64,000 nucleotides of DNA from Nelumbo lutea (GCA_022828595.1 JAKGHH010000007.1:37572356-37636355), one strand, 5' to 3'; shown: positions 22,986 through 34,088, numbered from the stretch's first letter. Notes: generated from the letters alone by a model not told the origin. Program-made: numbers and translations.

Positions 22986-24848
22986 CTACTTAGGAGACTC
23001 GTCACTCTTGCCCAAAGCATCTGCAGAAGTACCAGCCTGATCGGTGGCATTGACCTCTCCAGTTTCATCATCACCCTCCTCCTCGGAGTCTGGGTCCTCA
23101 GCAGCTAGAAGGGCTACCTCCTCAGTAATTCGCGAAGTGGTGATGGCGCTTACATCGAGTTGCGGGAACTCGTGCTTGATCAGCTACCTGCTGAGTTTGA
23201 AGCCTTTGCGGTAGGCCTCCACCAGCACCCCATCGAACTCTTCCAAGCTCTTGTAGTCCTCAACGGCCTTCACCTTGGCTTCATCCATAGACTTGAGGAG
23301 GATCTCTGTTCGCTCCTTAACATCAGCCTCGAGGCTCTCCACCCAGTGCAACAAATCTTCCTTCTCCGACATAAACACCTTGATATATTCTTTCTGAGCT
23401 ATCGCGTCACTCTCTAGCCGGTGGATCTGACTGTGATCTAACTTCAGTTCAGTGTGAGCCTCGTAGGACGAGCTCTCGATAGCCAGGGCCCGCTTCAAGC
23501 GCATCTCAGACTAGAGGGTTAGGGCAAGCATGGCGGAGCTCACCTGCCACGAGAATACTTGTTAGTACCTGCAAGGCTACAAAACCCGAAATTAAGGCAA
23601 AACAAGACTTACGACCATGCAATGAATAGCGGCTTGAGCTCCGATCTGGGCGGTCAATAGCTCAGACCAGCTCGTGACTTCATCAGCATATATTGCCCCC
23701 TTGCCTTTGTGGGGTGGCTGTATTTCGGAGTCAAAATACTCTGAATTGCCCCTTCGTTGCTCGAGTAGCTATAAAAGGAGCGGGCTTTGAGGGCACCTCG
23801 GGTGCATGAGGTCTCCTCTCTGGCTCCTCGACCAAGTCGATCACTTGAGGAGCGCTTGGAGGTTGTTCGGGCTCGGGAGTACGGAGCTGAGCAGCCCCTA
23901 ATGTGAGCTCTTTTAGCAGCCCACATCTTCCTTCCTTTCATCTTTCCGAAGAGCCTATCCGCGCTGAGCTGCTACATGGGGCCTGCAACGAAGCTCGACA
24001 TTAGCGATACTACCAAGAAGAAATACCAGCTACTGAGGTAAAATACTAACTCTAAACTAAGGTGACCTACCAGGACTCAGGCCGGCTTGTATGAGCTTGT
24101 CCTCGGCGATGTAACCCTTGTAGTTGAGGCCGACCTCCGCCCAAGATTGGAGCGTCTTCCTTGTTTTCAGGTCCAGCCTAATGCTGGAGTCCTAAACGGA
24201 CACCCTCCAATTAGTTGGGAAGGGTCACCCCGCAGGATTGCGGACTACAAAATAATCCCGCTTCCGGGCTGGGATTTTACTAGGGAGGCCATGTAACTAT
24301 TTGTAGCGCGGGCGAGGGGATAGATAATAGGTCCGCCTATACTCGGGAAGGACACAAGAAGCATTCTTCTTTATTGACAAAATAGATGAGAAAATGTCGA
24401 GGTCGAGGGGCAGGGCGTAGTCAAAGCAAAGGGAAATTGTCCCGACCACATTCCGGATGGAGTTCGGGTGAAGTTGGTCTATGGTGACATCAAAGTGCTT
24501 CAAGACTTTTATGATTAGGGGGTGTAGAGGAAGATGGAGTCCAACCGCGAGCTGTTCTCCAAAGATCACGATCTCATCATGATCGTGTTCCCAAGGGAAG
24601 TTACCCATGGGAAGGTTATAGGTATACTCCCTCGGAAGGTTGTACTTATGTATTAGGGCCCTAAGTCTATCTACGGTCATGGTTTAGGGACCGAACTTGT
24701 CCAGCACCCGACCTCGAGAAGAGGTGGATGTTGGGTTATCTGAGGCCTCCCGCACCTCATAAGAGGATAGCACCTCGGAAAGGCCTGCTTGAGCCGAGGT
24801 ACCCACCTCGGGCTCATCTAGAAGGCTATCGAAATTATGGTTTGACAT
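22986..24848 (-). pseudogene. Antisense ORF of the gypsy element (gypsy-associated PF04195-like domain, coiled coil, acidic tail)
   Basis: Read on the minus strand from ATG at 24848: about 55 residues rich in Ser/Glu, an in-frame TAA, then TVDRLRALIHKYNLPREYTY and LHPLIIKVLKHFDVTIDQLH (24680-24297), resembling the plant 'putative gypsy type transposon' domain (Pfam PF04195). A proline-rich stretch follows (about 23930-23740), then a helical coiled-coil part (23504-23184, HRLESDAIAQKEYIKVFMSE) and an acidic tail ending at TAG 22986. Extra antisense ORFs between integrase and 3' LTR are known from Tat-lineage elements; their function is unknown. Stops and frameshifts show it is no longer coding. 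Domain assignment is by pattern recognition only. Confidence 0.65.
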
Positions 24849-25010
24849 AACTATTGAATTGAAACGAACTGAAAAGAGAAGCTAGGGAGCTCACCAAGAA
24901 GAGAGACCAAACTGAAAGACTAACGAACTAGAAAACCCGAGCTGAGGACTTTAACCACGACCTCAAGGCGAATGCTAGTGAACTTATGGCGGAGAAATTG
25001 ACTTGGGTCC

Positions 25011-25022
25011 CCCCTATTTATA
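25011..25022 (-). promoter_or_regulatory. TATA box for the antisense ORF
   Basis: The minus strand reads GGCTATAAATAGGGGGG here. It lies 163-174 bp upstream of the antisense ATG at 24848, a fitting distance for a core promoter plus a 5' UTR of roughly 140 bases. It is outside the LTR. Confidence 0.55.
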
Positions 25023-25255
25023 GCCGCAAGGTCAGGGGATCAATGGTCAAGATCAAGGAGATCTGACGGTTCTTGAGAAAATCGGTTGCACAACCCGTGG
25101 TGTCTATAGATCACGTGATGTCCTTGCGTAAACCGCATGCGACCTGGGTAATGCTTGGTCCGACCGACGAATTGTCTGATTGGACGACCTGAACCTTGAG
25201 CCAAATCCACCCGTCACACCATGAACTCCCCGCACCAGGTCAGGACCCCTGGCCC

Positions 25256-25354
25256 GGGGAGTTGGGGGGCAATTGATGGAGGGTGATTTGGCCTGACCTC
25301 ATAATGAGGGGACATGTGGACATGACTTGACATAAGTGACAACTTAGCATAACG
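25256..25354 (+). repeat. Polypurine tract and truncated 3' LTR of the gypsy element
   Basis: GGGGAGTTGGGGGGCAAT is followed by the LTR start TGATGGAGGGTGATTTGGCC at 25273. Similarity to the 5' LTR stops at 25354, after which unrelated A-rich sequence follows, so most of the 3' LTR is missing. Confidence 0.75.
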
Positions 25355-26534
25355 ATAAGCACTCAAAAAAAAACATAAACACCCCTAGAATTCTCCAAAA
25401 GATATAAATACCAATGTTCAAAGAACCAGACTAGCAATCAAACTGGAAAGGGAAGCGGGTCAAGGGTCAGAGATCCAACCGGAGGTCAAACCATGTTGAT
25501 TGTGAGCATCAGGAGACCGTCCACTTGGGATGGCTTGGAGTTGCCACCCATCATTTGAAAGAAATAGAGGTGATGGGACCTCCAAAAATTTAATAAAATT
25601 GCTTTTACTTTGATAGTGACTCCATCTACAAGACACCGGCTAACCAATCTTGGTAAGACTCGAATGAAAGAGGGAAGGGGTTAGGCACCCTTCTCTTGGG
25701 TCCATTAGGTGGGACCAACATGGGATTCCAAACAACCACAAGCGCACAAGTTTCTTTAATCAACTAAGACTATATTAATAATAAAGAAACTAAAATAATA
25801 GCGAAATAATAAGTCAAGAACAAATCAATACAACAGAGTCCCCTCCCCCTTATTTTTTATTTATTTTATTATCATTTTATTGTGGAGCCTTGTCTGTATA
25901 TTTATTTATTCTATTCTACTTTTTGTCCACCATATTTTTTTATCATTTTTGTTTTTTCAGTTTTTATATTATTGTTCCTTTTTTTTGTAAAAATATTATT
26001 GCTGTCATTTGACAGCTTCTTCTCCGCCACCCTCTTTTGTCACCTATTTAGCAAATAAGATGGGTTTATTGGTCTAACCATCCTGATTTGTTCATTCTAT
26101 TATATTTATTATTATCATACATTGTTGAATATATTTTGTTTTATCTTTTATTATATATTTTTATCCTTTTATTTTTATTTCTTTTATTATAGGGTCAATT
26201 TTATTCTCTTTTGTCGACCAGCCCTCTCATCCTAGTTTTGTATATGGATGTATCATTTTCGTTCGATTATCACGCCTGAACAAATTGAAGCTAACGAAAC
26301 ATAGAATACTTCATACTTGAGACCAATCTTAAGCATAGTAAGCACCGCAAACAACAGATAGCGAAACAGTTGAGGAAAAAAAAAAAAAGAAAATGTATTA
26401 GGATTCGAAACATAGCAACTCTCCTACTCAAGCCAGACTGAATCAAAAGAGAAAAAAGAAAACGCAGTGAGGAAAAATAGCAGCGTTATCAGACAAAAAC
26501 GATAGCAAATATTGAAAGAGATAAATGGAGAAGA
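25355..26534. other. Unclassified, partly very A+T-rich sequence
   Basis: 25440-25740 has balanced composition (GGTTAGGCACCCTTCTCTTG at about 25680) and resembles non-coding retrotransposon sequence, but I cannot name a family. 25830-26210 is a T-rich stretch with TTTTATTT repeats. No gene recognised. Confidence 0.4.
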
Positions 26535-26852
26535 ATGTCTTCTCTAGAAATCATTAAAAAAAGCATTCTCTTCTCAAAACAAACAAGGCAACCTCGTTAC
26601 CGCCTCCGTCATCGGCCAAAAACTTTACGGAGAACGACTCCGCTGAGTTTTTCGTTGCTGTCTCCACTAACCACTAGACGCCTGTTATTCCCTAACAGGA
26701 TGGAGAGAGAAAAAAAAAAAGCAAAGAGAATGGAGGAAGGTTACGGTGGGAAAAGGACTTACCCGATACGGGCTTGCAACCGGAAGATTGGCTAGAGAGG
26801 ATGATCCTCTAAGTGTAAGTCTCGTTCGAAACCGATAGGAGGACGCAATGTC

Positions 26853-27038
26853 TCAAGCAATGGCCACCGTCTTCAGTTTTGCCCAGACGACGAAGAAAAA
26901 CAGGGGTTCTGTTATGCACGCCGGATATGGGTGAGAATGGGGGAAGAAGGCCGCCGCTAGTGAGGTTTGTGTTCTCGTCAAAAGACGAGGTACAGAAGCC
27001 GTGGATAATTTGGTAAGATTGAGGAGTTTGAGTAGCAT
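26853..27038 (-). CDS. Orphan candidate first exon with a mitochondrial-type leader
   Basis: ATG at 27038 opens MLLKLLNLTKLSTASVPRLL followed by TRTQTSLAAAF: basic, hydroxylated, without acids, and helix-forming, as in mitochondrial targeting peptides. The frame ends at 26853. No convincing continuation was found toward 25400, where the sequence is repetitive; a donor such as CCCCT|GTTTTT is possible but weak. It could be a first exon separated from its gene by transposon insertion, or chance. Product not recognised. Confidence 0.25.
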   Translation of the reverse strand: MLLKLLNLTKLSTASVPRLLTRTQTSLAAAFFPHSHPYPACITEPLFFFVVWAKLKTVAIA

Positions 27039-27240
27039 TTTTGTAATTTTAGATTGTAGGAGGTTGAAGCCGAAATTTCACTTCGGTTGTGAAGATTTTG
27101 GTAAAAATAAATAAATAAATAAAAGATGGATATACGGCTGAGATGCATCATGCATGCGGAATTTTGTATTCGGGTCGTAAGAAACGAAATCTTTGAAGGA
27201 GTAATTCGCTATATTCTTGGGTGAAATTTCATTGGGTATG

Positions 27241-27378
27241 ATTTTTTGACTTTTACTTGATTGGTGGCCCAATTACGCCTAATCAAGTATATTTGAGGAC
27301 TCAAATTTCATAGTTAGGATTTTTGGACTTTTATTGATTGGTGGCCCAATTATGCCTAATCAAGCATATTTGAGGACT
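27241..27378 (+). repeat. Two-unit tandem repeat, period about 77 bp
   Basis: GATTGGTGGCCCAATTACGC and CTAATCAAGTATATTTGAGG in the first unit match GATTGGTGGCCCAATTATGC and CTAATCAAGCATATTTGAGG in the second with few changes. No coding sequence. Confidence 0.8.
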
Positions 27379-27425
27379 ATATGATGGTTAACGAAAGGTT
27401 AAGATTAAGGAAATATGGGTTGGAG

Positions 27426-28493
27426 TAGGGATGGCAATTTTTCCATTTTTTCGATTTCTATGGGATACGCCCCGAATGGGGCGAGGATGGGAATGATTTT
27501 CCCCCGTAGGGGGATAGGGATGGGGAAATTTTTATCCTTGTTAGCAGGGATGAGACGGAGACGAGGAGAGCACTCCTCGCTTCGCAAGTAAGGGTGCAAA
27601 TCAGGTGGGTTGGGCCGGATTTATGGTCAACCCAGTCTCGACCCTAAAATTTGGGCTTAAGGCCCAAGCCTGCCCTGAGCCCAAGGTCAAGCCCGATTTT
27701 CCCAATCCGAGCCTATCTCACCCTATAATTTGATGCACTCGGGTTGGGCTCAGGTCGGGGCCGGGATCGGGTTGGTCAATGAACCCACTCTAAAATTATA
27801 CATATATAAATGTGTTTATGCAAATATATATACATATATTTATGTATGTATGTAAATATGTATGCAAAATATCTATACAAATGTTATATATACGAATATG
27901 TATGTATGTATGTATGTATGTATGCAACAATTACATATATACACATATATACAAAAGTATATAATTGGGCCAAGCTCGAGCCGGGTTTGAGTTACCAAAG
28001 GGCTAGGCCCGAGCCCAGCCTGAAAAATAAAAAAACTTGACTTCTTGGGCCCGAGCCAACCTGAGAACCGAAAATCCAAGCCCAACCCATGAAAAATTCT
28101 GGGTTGGGTTGGTTCGAGATCGGGTTGGGCCCGCCCAAGTTGCACCCCTACTCACAGGGACCCCGATCCCCACCCGTGGGATCCCCACTAATATATATGT
28201 ATATGTATGCATACGTCATATATGCATATATATATATACACATACATCTATATATTAATATTTTTAAAAATATGTTTGAATCTTTTCTAATAGGATTGTA
28301 AATTTTAATTATTTTATTTTTATTTTTTTAAATAAAAAAGACAAAAACAAAATGGTTAACATTATTACGAAATCACAGGGAATGGAGATCCTTGTCGGGA
28401 TGGGGATAACCTTGTCCCAATTAGTGGGGACGGGGATGGGGATGGGGAAAGGCTCCCCGTCCCCGCCTATGCCCCACCTCGTTGCCATTCCTA
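27426..28493. mobile_element. G-rich hAT-like element (TAGGGATGGCAA ends) with a nested element
   Basis: Terminal inverted repeats TAGGGATGGCAA (left) and TAGGAATGGCAA (right, read inward), with many GGGGATGGGG blocks just inside each end. The flanks GGTTGGAG (27418-27425) and GTTGTGAG (28494-28501) are a poor 8-bp match. Two other copies in this window (42913-43270, 53475-53941) have better 8-bp duplications. A further hAT-like element is inserted at 27589-28150. No transposase. Confidence 0.7.
27589..28150. mobile_element. hAT-like element (TARGGGTGCAA ends) nested in the previous one
   Basis: Ends TAAGGGTGCAAATCAGGTGG and, inward from the right, TAGGGGTGCAACTTGGGCGG; flanks TTCGCAAG and CTCACAGG match at 5 of 8 sites, the differences being transitions. 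Inside are GGGCCCAAGCC-like words and a (TATG)n microsatellite at 27840-27925. No transposase. Confidence 0.65.
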
Positions 28494-28529
28494 GTTGTGA
28501 GTGTTTTAGCCCATGAAAGGGCCTAAATG

Positions 28530-29530
28530 AAATCTTGGCTTGATAGAGGGGTAAATAGGGAATTTTGATTTGAATTTTTATGGGTTGATGTTTTTGGTTG
28601 TTAGGTATCTAATGGAACTCTAAGATGGGTTCATAATTTTTTAGATCAAAGGAATCTAGACTATGAATGCTTAGTTAACAAAAGGGATTGAAATAGAATC
28701 TTGATTTAATGAGGAGGTAAAAGGGGGAATTTTGAGTTAAAAATTTATAGATAGGTATTTTGGGGGATTTGGAATATAATGGAATTGTTTGATGGGTTCA
28801 AAGGGGTTGAGACCAAAGGAATATGGACCAAAGATATTTAGGCCAACAAAAGGGTTGGGAATGGAATTTTAGTTTGATGGAGGGATAAATGAAGGAATTT
28901 TGGGTTGAAATTTCACAAGTATATATTTTGGGATGTCTAGGGCCTGATGGTAGTTTTTTTATTGGTCCAAAGGTGTTGAGATCATTAAAATCTGGGTCAT
29001 ATATGTTTAAGCTAATGAGGATGCCAAAAGCGGAATCTCAGTTTGATAGAGGGTAAATGAGGGGATTTTGAGGAGATCAAATCAGCCCTCCACAACGTCC
29101 CAAAACACATCCCCGTCGTGTATTGGGAACAACTCCTGATGATAATACCAGAAATGGTGATGTCATCATCGGGAAGTGTTCCCAATACACGATAGGGATG
29201 TGTTGTGGGACGTTGTAGGGGGCTGATTTGAACTCGTTTTAAGTGAAAATTTTACAAGTAGTTTTTTGGGGCTTGCGGAAAAAACAGATATTTAGTTCAA
29301 TCAAATAGGTAGAATGGCAGATTTAAGGAGTGAAATGTTTTGGGTTACACGGGATTGGCTAATATGGGTTTTTGGAATGAAATCTTGAATCATTTTGGGT
29401 CAAATGGGGGGGACTTTGCTGTAAAATTTTGTAGGTTGGTTAATTATGGGTTATTAGGACAAGTCATAAAGTCTGGTGTAATCAATGAATTGGCATTGAG
29501 CAATCTTTAAGCAATCTTTAAGCTTTAATG
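28530..29530 (+). repeat. Five diverged tandem units of about 170 bp, one carrying a MITE
   Basis: Units start near 28530, 28697, 28869, 29033 and 29380, each with GGAATYTTRRTTTGATRGAG then GGTAAATGAGGGAATTTTG. Spacing between the fourth and fifth start is about 347 bp, which is one period plus the 163-bp MITE and its duplicated site. Confidence 0.65.
29073..29235. mobile_element. Foldback MITE (GAGNTCAAATCAGCC ends), copy 1
   Basis: Nearly the whole 163 bp is one hairpin: CACAACGTCCCAAAACACAT pairs with the right half. Flanking ATTTTGAG (29065-29072) and GTTTTAAG (29236-29243) match at 6 of 8. A second copy is at 33922-34088. No coding capacity. Confidence 0.75.
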
Positions 29531-30284
29531 TTATTGGTTAACTAGAACCACTAAAATGAAAATAGTAAATTTAGGTGGTGTTTGGCATAGTGGATTGATC
29601 ATGATATATTGCAGTTGAAAATACACCACAATTACATTGGTTGTTCAGTTGGCCCGTGGTGTGGACTAATCCACACAATCTCCTGGATCAGACCACACCA
29701 CAGGCCTATTTCTCTTCCACGATTTTTTATCGTGGACTGATCAATGCTACACCATTTTATAATTTCAAGAGTGATCCTATGCTTCACAGGGGATGTCTAC
29801 TTGAAAAATACATCTCATTTTCTCACCTTGCAACATCAAGGTCTTGCTAGTGCCCGCTGCTATTTTTCTTCTTGCCACTATTACTGATATTGCACCACTT
29901 GCCGCTCACCGCTGCTCCTTCGACCACTGCTGCACTAGATTGCTAATGGTAAGTATTCCTTCTCCATTTGATCATCTTTTTTTTTATCATTTCTTCTGAT
30001 ACCACATCTCTATTTCAATTGGTACTTGCAGCTGTATTCCATCTTTGATGGGAAGATCACGTCTCACCGCCATTGATACGACCATTGTCACTAGATATGG
30101 GTTTCAAGCATTTGTTGTTATTTTATTATTTTATTATTTCCGTTATTCAAATTGGTGAACCCCTGTTTCGTTTTCGTTAGACAACTGCTTGTGAAAAAGC
30201 TTATTCAAGTGAAACCCAAACCCCTGTTTCATATTCATTTTGCATGTTTAGGTATTGTGAAACACCAACTTTTTTTGCAATAGA

Positions 30285-31182
30285 TTTTCATTGAATCGAC
30301 CGTTCGAACCGAATGATCAGTCCGTTCTAACAGAACAAAATAAAAAATAATAAAAAACAGTCAAAACCATTGAATGGTTCGAACAGTTCAACTGCTTGGG
30401 TCAGCGATTTGCTGACCAAATCAACATTTTTTGGCCAAAATTTGGTTTTGCTGAAAAACGGAACTGGTCACCTGATCGGTTCCCGGTTTTTCTGGTCTGA
30501 CTGTCTGATCCGATCCAATTTTGAAAACCATAGAAAAAGTAATAACATTTAATTGGATAAATGTATATTTTGTTATTTATTATTTTACAAGGTTTTTAAA
30601 ACTGGCTTAGAGAACGAACCGGTCAGGGGTCCAGTTCTCGGGTTGAACGGTCGGCCCGTTCTGACATAAAATAAAAAATAAAAAATGATCAAAACTGTTG
30701 AATGGTTCAAACAATTCGAACGGGTCAACCGCTCGGGTCAGTGGTTTGCTAACCAAATCAACGTATTTTGGCCAAAATCCGGTTTTGGCAAAAAATGGAA
30801 CTGGTTCCTGGTTTTTCCGATCCGACCATCTAGTCCGATTTTGAAAACCATGGAAAAAGTAATAATGTTTAATTGGATAAATGTATATTTTATTATTTAT
30901 TATTTTATAAGATTTTTAAAATCGACCCAAAGAACGAACCGGTCAGGGGTCCAATTACCGGGTCGAACGGTCAGCCTGTTTTGGCAGAAAAAATAAAAAA
31001 AAAGCGATCAAAACCATTGAACGATTCGAACGGTTCAATTGCCTGGGTTAGCGGTTTGCTGACCAAATCAACAAATTTTTTTTTTTTTGCCAAAATCCAA
31101 TTTTGGCAAAAAATGAAACCGGTCACCTAACCGATTCTCGGTTTTTTCTGCGTCCAGTCTGGTCTAGTTTTAAAAACCATGT
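30285..31182 (+). repeat. Three tandem copies of a hAT-type repeat, period about 320 bp
   Basis: Each copy begins (R)TTTTTAAAAT/CTGG, contains GAACCGGTCAGGGGTCC, GGTTTGCTRACCAAATCAAC and TTTGGCCAAAATCCGGTTTT, and ends TTTTGAAAACCATGG plus an AT-rich spacer. Copy starts near 30285, 30591 and 30911. Single copies of the same family with 8-bp duplications are at 46579-46801 and elsewhere. Confidence 0.8.
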
Positions 31183-31189
31183 TATTTTA

Positions 31190-31610
31190 CATAAATAAAT
31201 AGTAGTGATGTCAGATTGTCAATAACTTCATAAAACAATATTAGTAATATTATTAATAATATCTTTATTAATTAATAAGTTTTGAATATTATTTTTATTA
31301 ATATCATTAATCATTGTTAATTATTAGTAATTAGTAACAATATTATTAATTATTATCAAATATTATAAATATTATTAATTATTTTTAACATTATTTTATT
31401 AATAATTAATTATTAATATTATTTTTATTAATATTAATCATTATTATTACTAATTTTAGTTAATATTAATATCATTATTTGTTATTAAATATTATTAATA
31501 TTATTATTCGTATTATTAATATTATTTTTATTAATTATTAATTTTTTGTAGTTTTCTAATGTTTTCTATTATATATATTACTAAAAAATAAAATATTTTA
31601 TTTTAATGAT
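31190..31610. repeat. Low-complexity A+T stretch
   Basis: Over 400 bp made almost only of A and T (TATTAATATTATT, ATTAATTATT repeats), inside the Harbinger-like element. Confidence 0.85.
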
Positions 31611-31899
31611 TAACGGCATAGATAATCTCACATGATGTAGTTAAGATGCATGGAATCAAACACAAGATGTGGACAGAAATATGCCACGCCTTGCATAACG
31701 CCCATTAAGATGTGGTATGGATCAGTACGCACATTTTTATCCATGGTGCAGAACAACTATCCTGTTGGGGTGTGGTGTGTTTTCATCCACACCACACTTG
31801 TAGTGTGGATGCAAGCACACCATCCAATTTCTCATCTACGTTACAAAACAGTCCCTTAGCCAAAGAAATAATTAAAGAACAAAGAGAGAAATAAAAAAA

Positions 31900-32700
31900 A
31901 TTAAACCTCATGTTTTTGGCACTCGGTTTGTCACTCAAAAGATAATTGATTAAGTAAAATAGAGGAAATTGGATAATAAATACTAAAAAATATTTGTAGA
32001 ATCATTAAATATTTGTGAAATCTCTTTTATATAACTTTCTACTTCCCAATAATATTTAGTTGCCATGTTATTTGGCATTCTTTCATTATAAAAGTTTGAT
32101 ATAACTTCTCTTTATGGTATACTACTTTCTAACATAGCATAAGTGTAATTCCACCTATGTTGGACATCTAACATAAAATTTTTATATTTTTCTATATTGA
32201 TGACATAAAATTTTAAAATATTATTTTCTTACACTTGAAGATCTAATATATGAAATACAGTTTCTTATTTTTGAAACATGTTCTAAAATAACATTTGAAC
32301 CATCTTGTACACATAAATTTAAAATATGACAAGTACATCTAATGTGAAATAACATTCTTTCTAAGGTAGGTTTTAATTGAGATTTTAAAACACTTACGAT
32401 GAGATTATTATTACTAGCATTGCCAAAAGTAATTGAAAAATTTTTATCTTCTACACCATAATCCTATATAATATTTAAAACACTATTTGTAATAGTTGGG
32501 CCAGTATTTGGCCATTCTAATTTTGTTAAATTTATAATTCTTTTATGTAAAATCCCATTTTCATCAATAAAATGAGTAGTTACAGAAATGTAACCAATAT
32601 TATACTTAGAAGACCAAACATCTAAAGTAAGATAGATTTTAGAAGAAAGATTTGCAAAGTAGAAATTAAATGATGTTTATATGTTTCAAAAATATTTATA
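31900..32700 (-). pseudogene. hAT transposase remnant (ZBED/RICESLEEPER type)
   Basis: The minus strand from about 32645 reads LTLDVWSSKYNIGYISVTTH, DYGVEDKNFSITFGNASNNN and FHIRCTCHILNLCVQDG: the RNase-H-like core of plant hAT transposases, including the D of TLDVWSS and the HI(L)NL-C-QDG block. One TAG interrupts it near 32465. After a frameshift LDVQHRWNYTYAMLESSI follows, which is the LDVPTRWNSTY block. The BED zinc finger and C-terminal dimerisation domain are absent. It is too short and broken to be active. Confidence 0.75.
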
Positions 32701-32869
32701 ACATCTAATCTAGTTGTATTCTATAATTTTTTTTTCTAATCTAGTTGACTTCGGTCCTCAGTATAGTTTTCCAATTTGGTATTTTAACTTGAATGCAAAG
32801 TTTTTAAGTCCTCTAAATTGCCAACTTCAACTTGAGACACTCCTCAATTAAGCCTCCATCTTGTTTAAA

Positions 32870-33913
32870 TAAAAAAAATAAAAAAATTTGAGAGTATTAA
32901 TGTATGAGAATAAATTATAGAGTAGTATGAGAGTATGAGAATGAGGGATTGTATTTGATTGAATGATTCTTGTTGTGATGAAAATGGGTAAGAGTTAGGG
33001 TATTTATAGGGGTTAAAAATAATTGAATTGACCAAAATACCCCTTAAAATTAGCTATTTACAGTTGTTGAGAGGGGTATCTGGTCATTTACAAAATTTAT
33101 TTATCACTTTACTTGAAATGCCCCTAAACTAGTTGTTATATGGTTGTTGGGGTCATTTTAGTTAATTTTGCACCCCTTTGGTAAAATGGACATATACCCT
33201 ATCAAAATAGTTGTTTATAGCTATTGGGAGTATTTTTGCCATTATCTTATATAGCCGCTATATAACAACTAGTTTTAGTTGGTTAGGCCGTAGGCCATGT
33301 TGTGCCTAGAATGTGGGCCATACCCGTACAACCTACTGGCCGAAAACCCTTGACCCATCCTGACCCCAGGGTAGTGCTACGTAAGTAAGCTATGACTTAT
33401 GAGGGCTTCTCTCTATTTATTAGCATTGGGCTATCAACGAGCCAAGTTGAACTGAGTTTTACCAACTCGATTCATGCTACATTCTAAATTGGGTTTGGCT
33501 TACTTCATTGTTTAATTTCTCTCAATGTGCATTCCACATTGAGCAAAGAAGCTTAGTTGTTTGTGATTGCGTCTGAGCACAAGGGGCTACAACCAATTTG
33601 TGCACTTTGAATCCCTTATGGTTCCTAGGCAAATCTTAACACAACAATCCTAATGACATGTTCACCCACTTGGCCACTTGCATCAAGTCAATTTGATGTA
33701 ATCACATTAGCCAATTAGAGTTGGGATCACCTTTCAACATAACAACATGATTCTAACATGATCAATGTGCAAGTTGGGATCTCCTCACAATGGAAAATTG
33801 GAGACCAAATCTAGTCTTAACAAGGTCCTAACAACCGGTCACAACAACCTTTGCAGTCGTGCACCGGGAGAACATCACACTTGTCCTCCATGGTGAGATG
33901 TTCCCAATATACA
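32870..33913. other. Unclassified repeat-like sequence
   Basis: A palindromic word TTATATAGCGG..CCGCTATATAA-like occurs at about 33247-33262. 33290-33845 has balanced composition and ends in ACCGGTCACAACAACC, which could be an LTR end in minus orientation, but no partner or duplication was found. No gene recognised. Confidence 0.35.
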
Positions 33914-33921
33914 ACTGCGAA

Positions 33922-34088
33922 GAGTTCACATCTACTCCCCACAAGGTCCCACAGTGGATCCCCACCATGTATTGGGAACATATCTCGATGATAATACCAG
34001 ACCCGATGATGTTATCACTGGGAGATGATCCTAGTACAAGGCGGGGATGTGCTATGGGTGGGACATTGTGGGGTGCAAATCTGAACTC
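33922..34088. mobile_element. Foldback MITE (GAGTTC ends), copy 2
   Basis: Same family as 29073-29235: GGGAACATATCTCGATGATA-type hairpin centre with CCCACAAGGTCCCAC pairing with the right side. Flanking AACTGCGAA and AATTGCAAA match at 7 of 9, so 8 or 9 bp is the duplication size. Confidence 0.7.

Larger units (their letters stand above)
14413..25354 (+). mobile_element. Ty3/gypsy retrotransposon, Tat-like lineage, decayed; copia insert at 18223-20880
   Basis: Order on the plus strand is LTR start, gag, protease, RT, partial RNase H, [copia], integrase, a tandem repeat, an antisense ORF, a G-rich polypurine tract (25256-25272) and LTR start. The about 82-bp sequence beginning TGGAGGGTGATTTGGCC occurs at 14416 and 25275 and is the only LTR part shared; the right copy is cut after ..CATAACGA. 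Gag-pol with extra coding between integrase and 3' LTR is typical of the Tat/Ogre group. Many stops and frameshifts make it inactive. A related but separate element starts at 60930. Confidence 0.85.
29574..31855. mobile_element. PIF/Harbinger-like element with TTA target duplication
   Basis: TTA at 29571-29573 and 31856-31858 flanks imperfect inverted ends GGTGGTGTTTGGCATAG (left) and GGGACTGTTTTGTAACGTAG (right, inward). Subterminal words GTGGTGTGGA and TCCACACCACA occur near both sides. The interior holds a three-unit repeat (30285-31182) and an AT-only stretch (31190-31610). No transposase. Confidence 0.55.

Noticed and set aside
27810..28301. Frames of 69-90 codons rich in Tyr/Ile/His
   Set aside because: They translate (TATG)n and G-rich hAT sequence.
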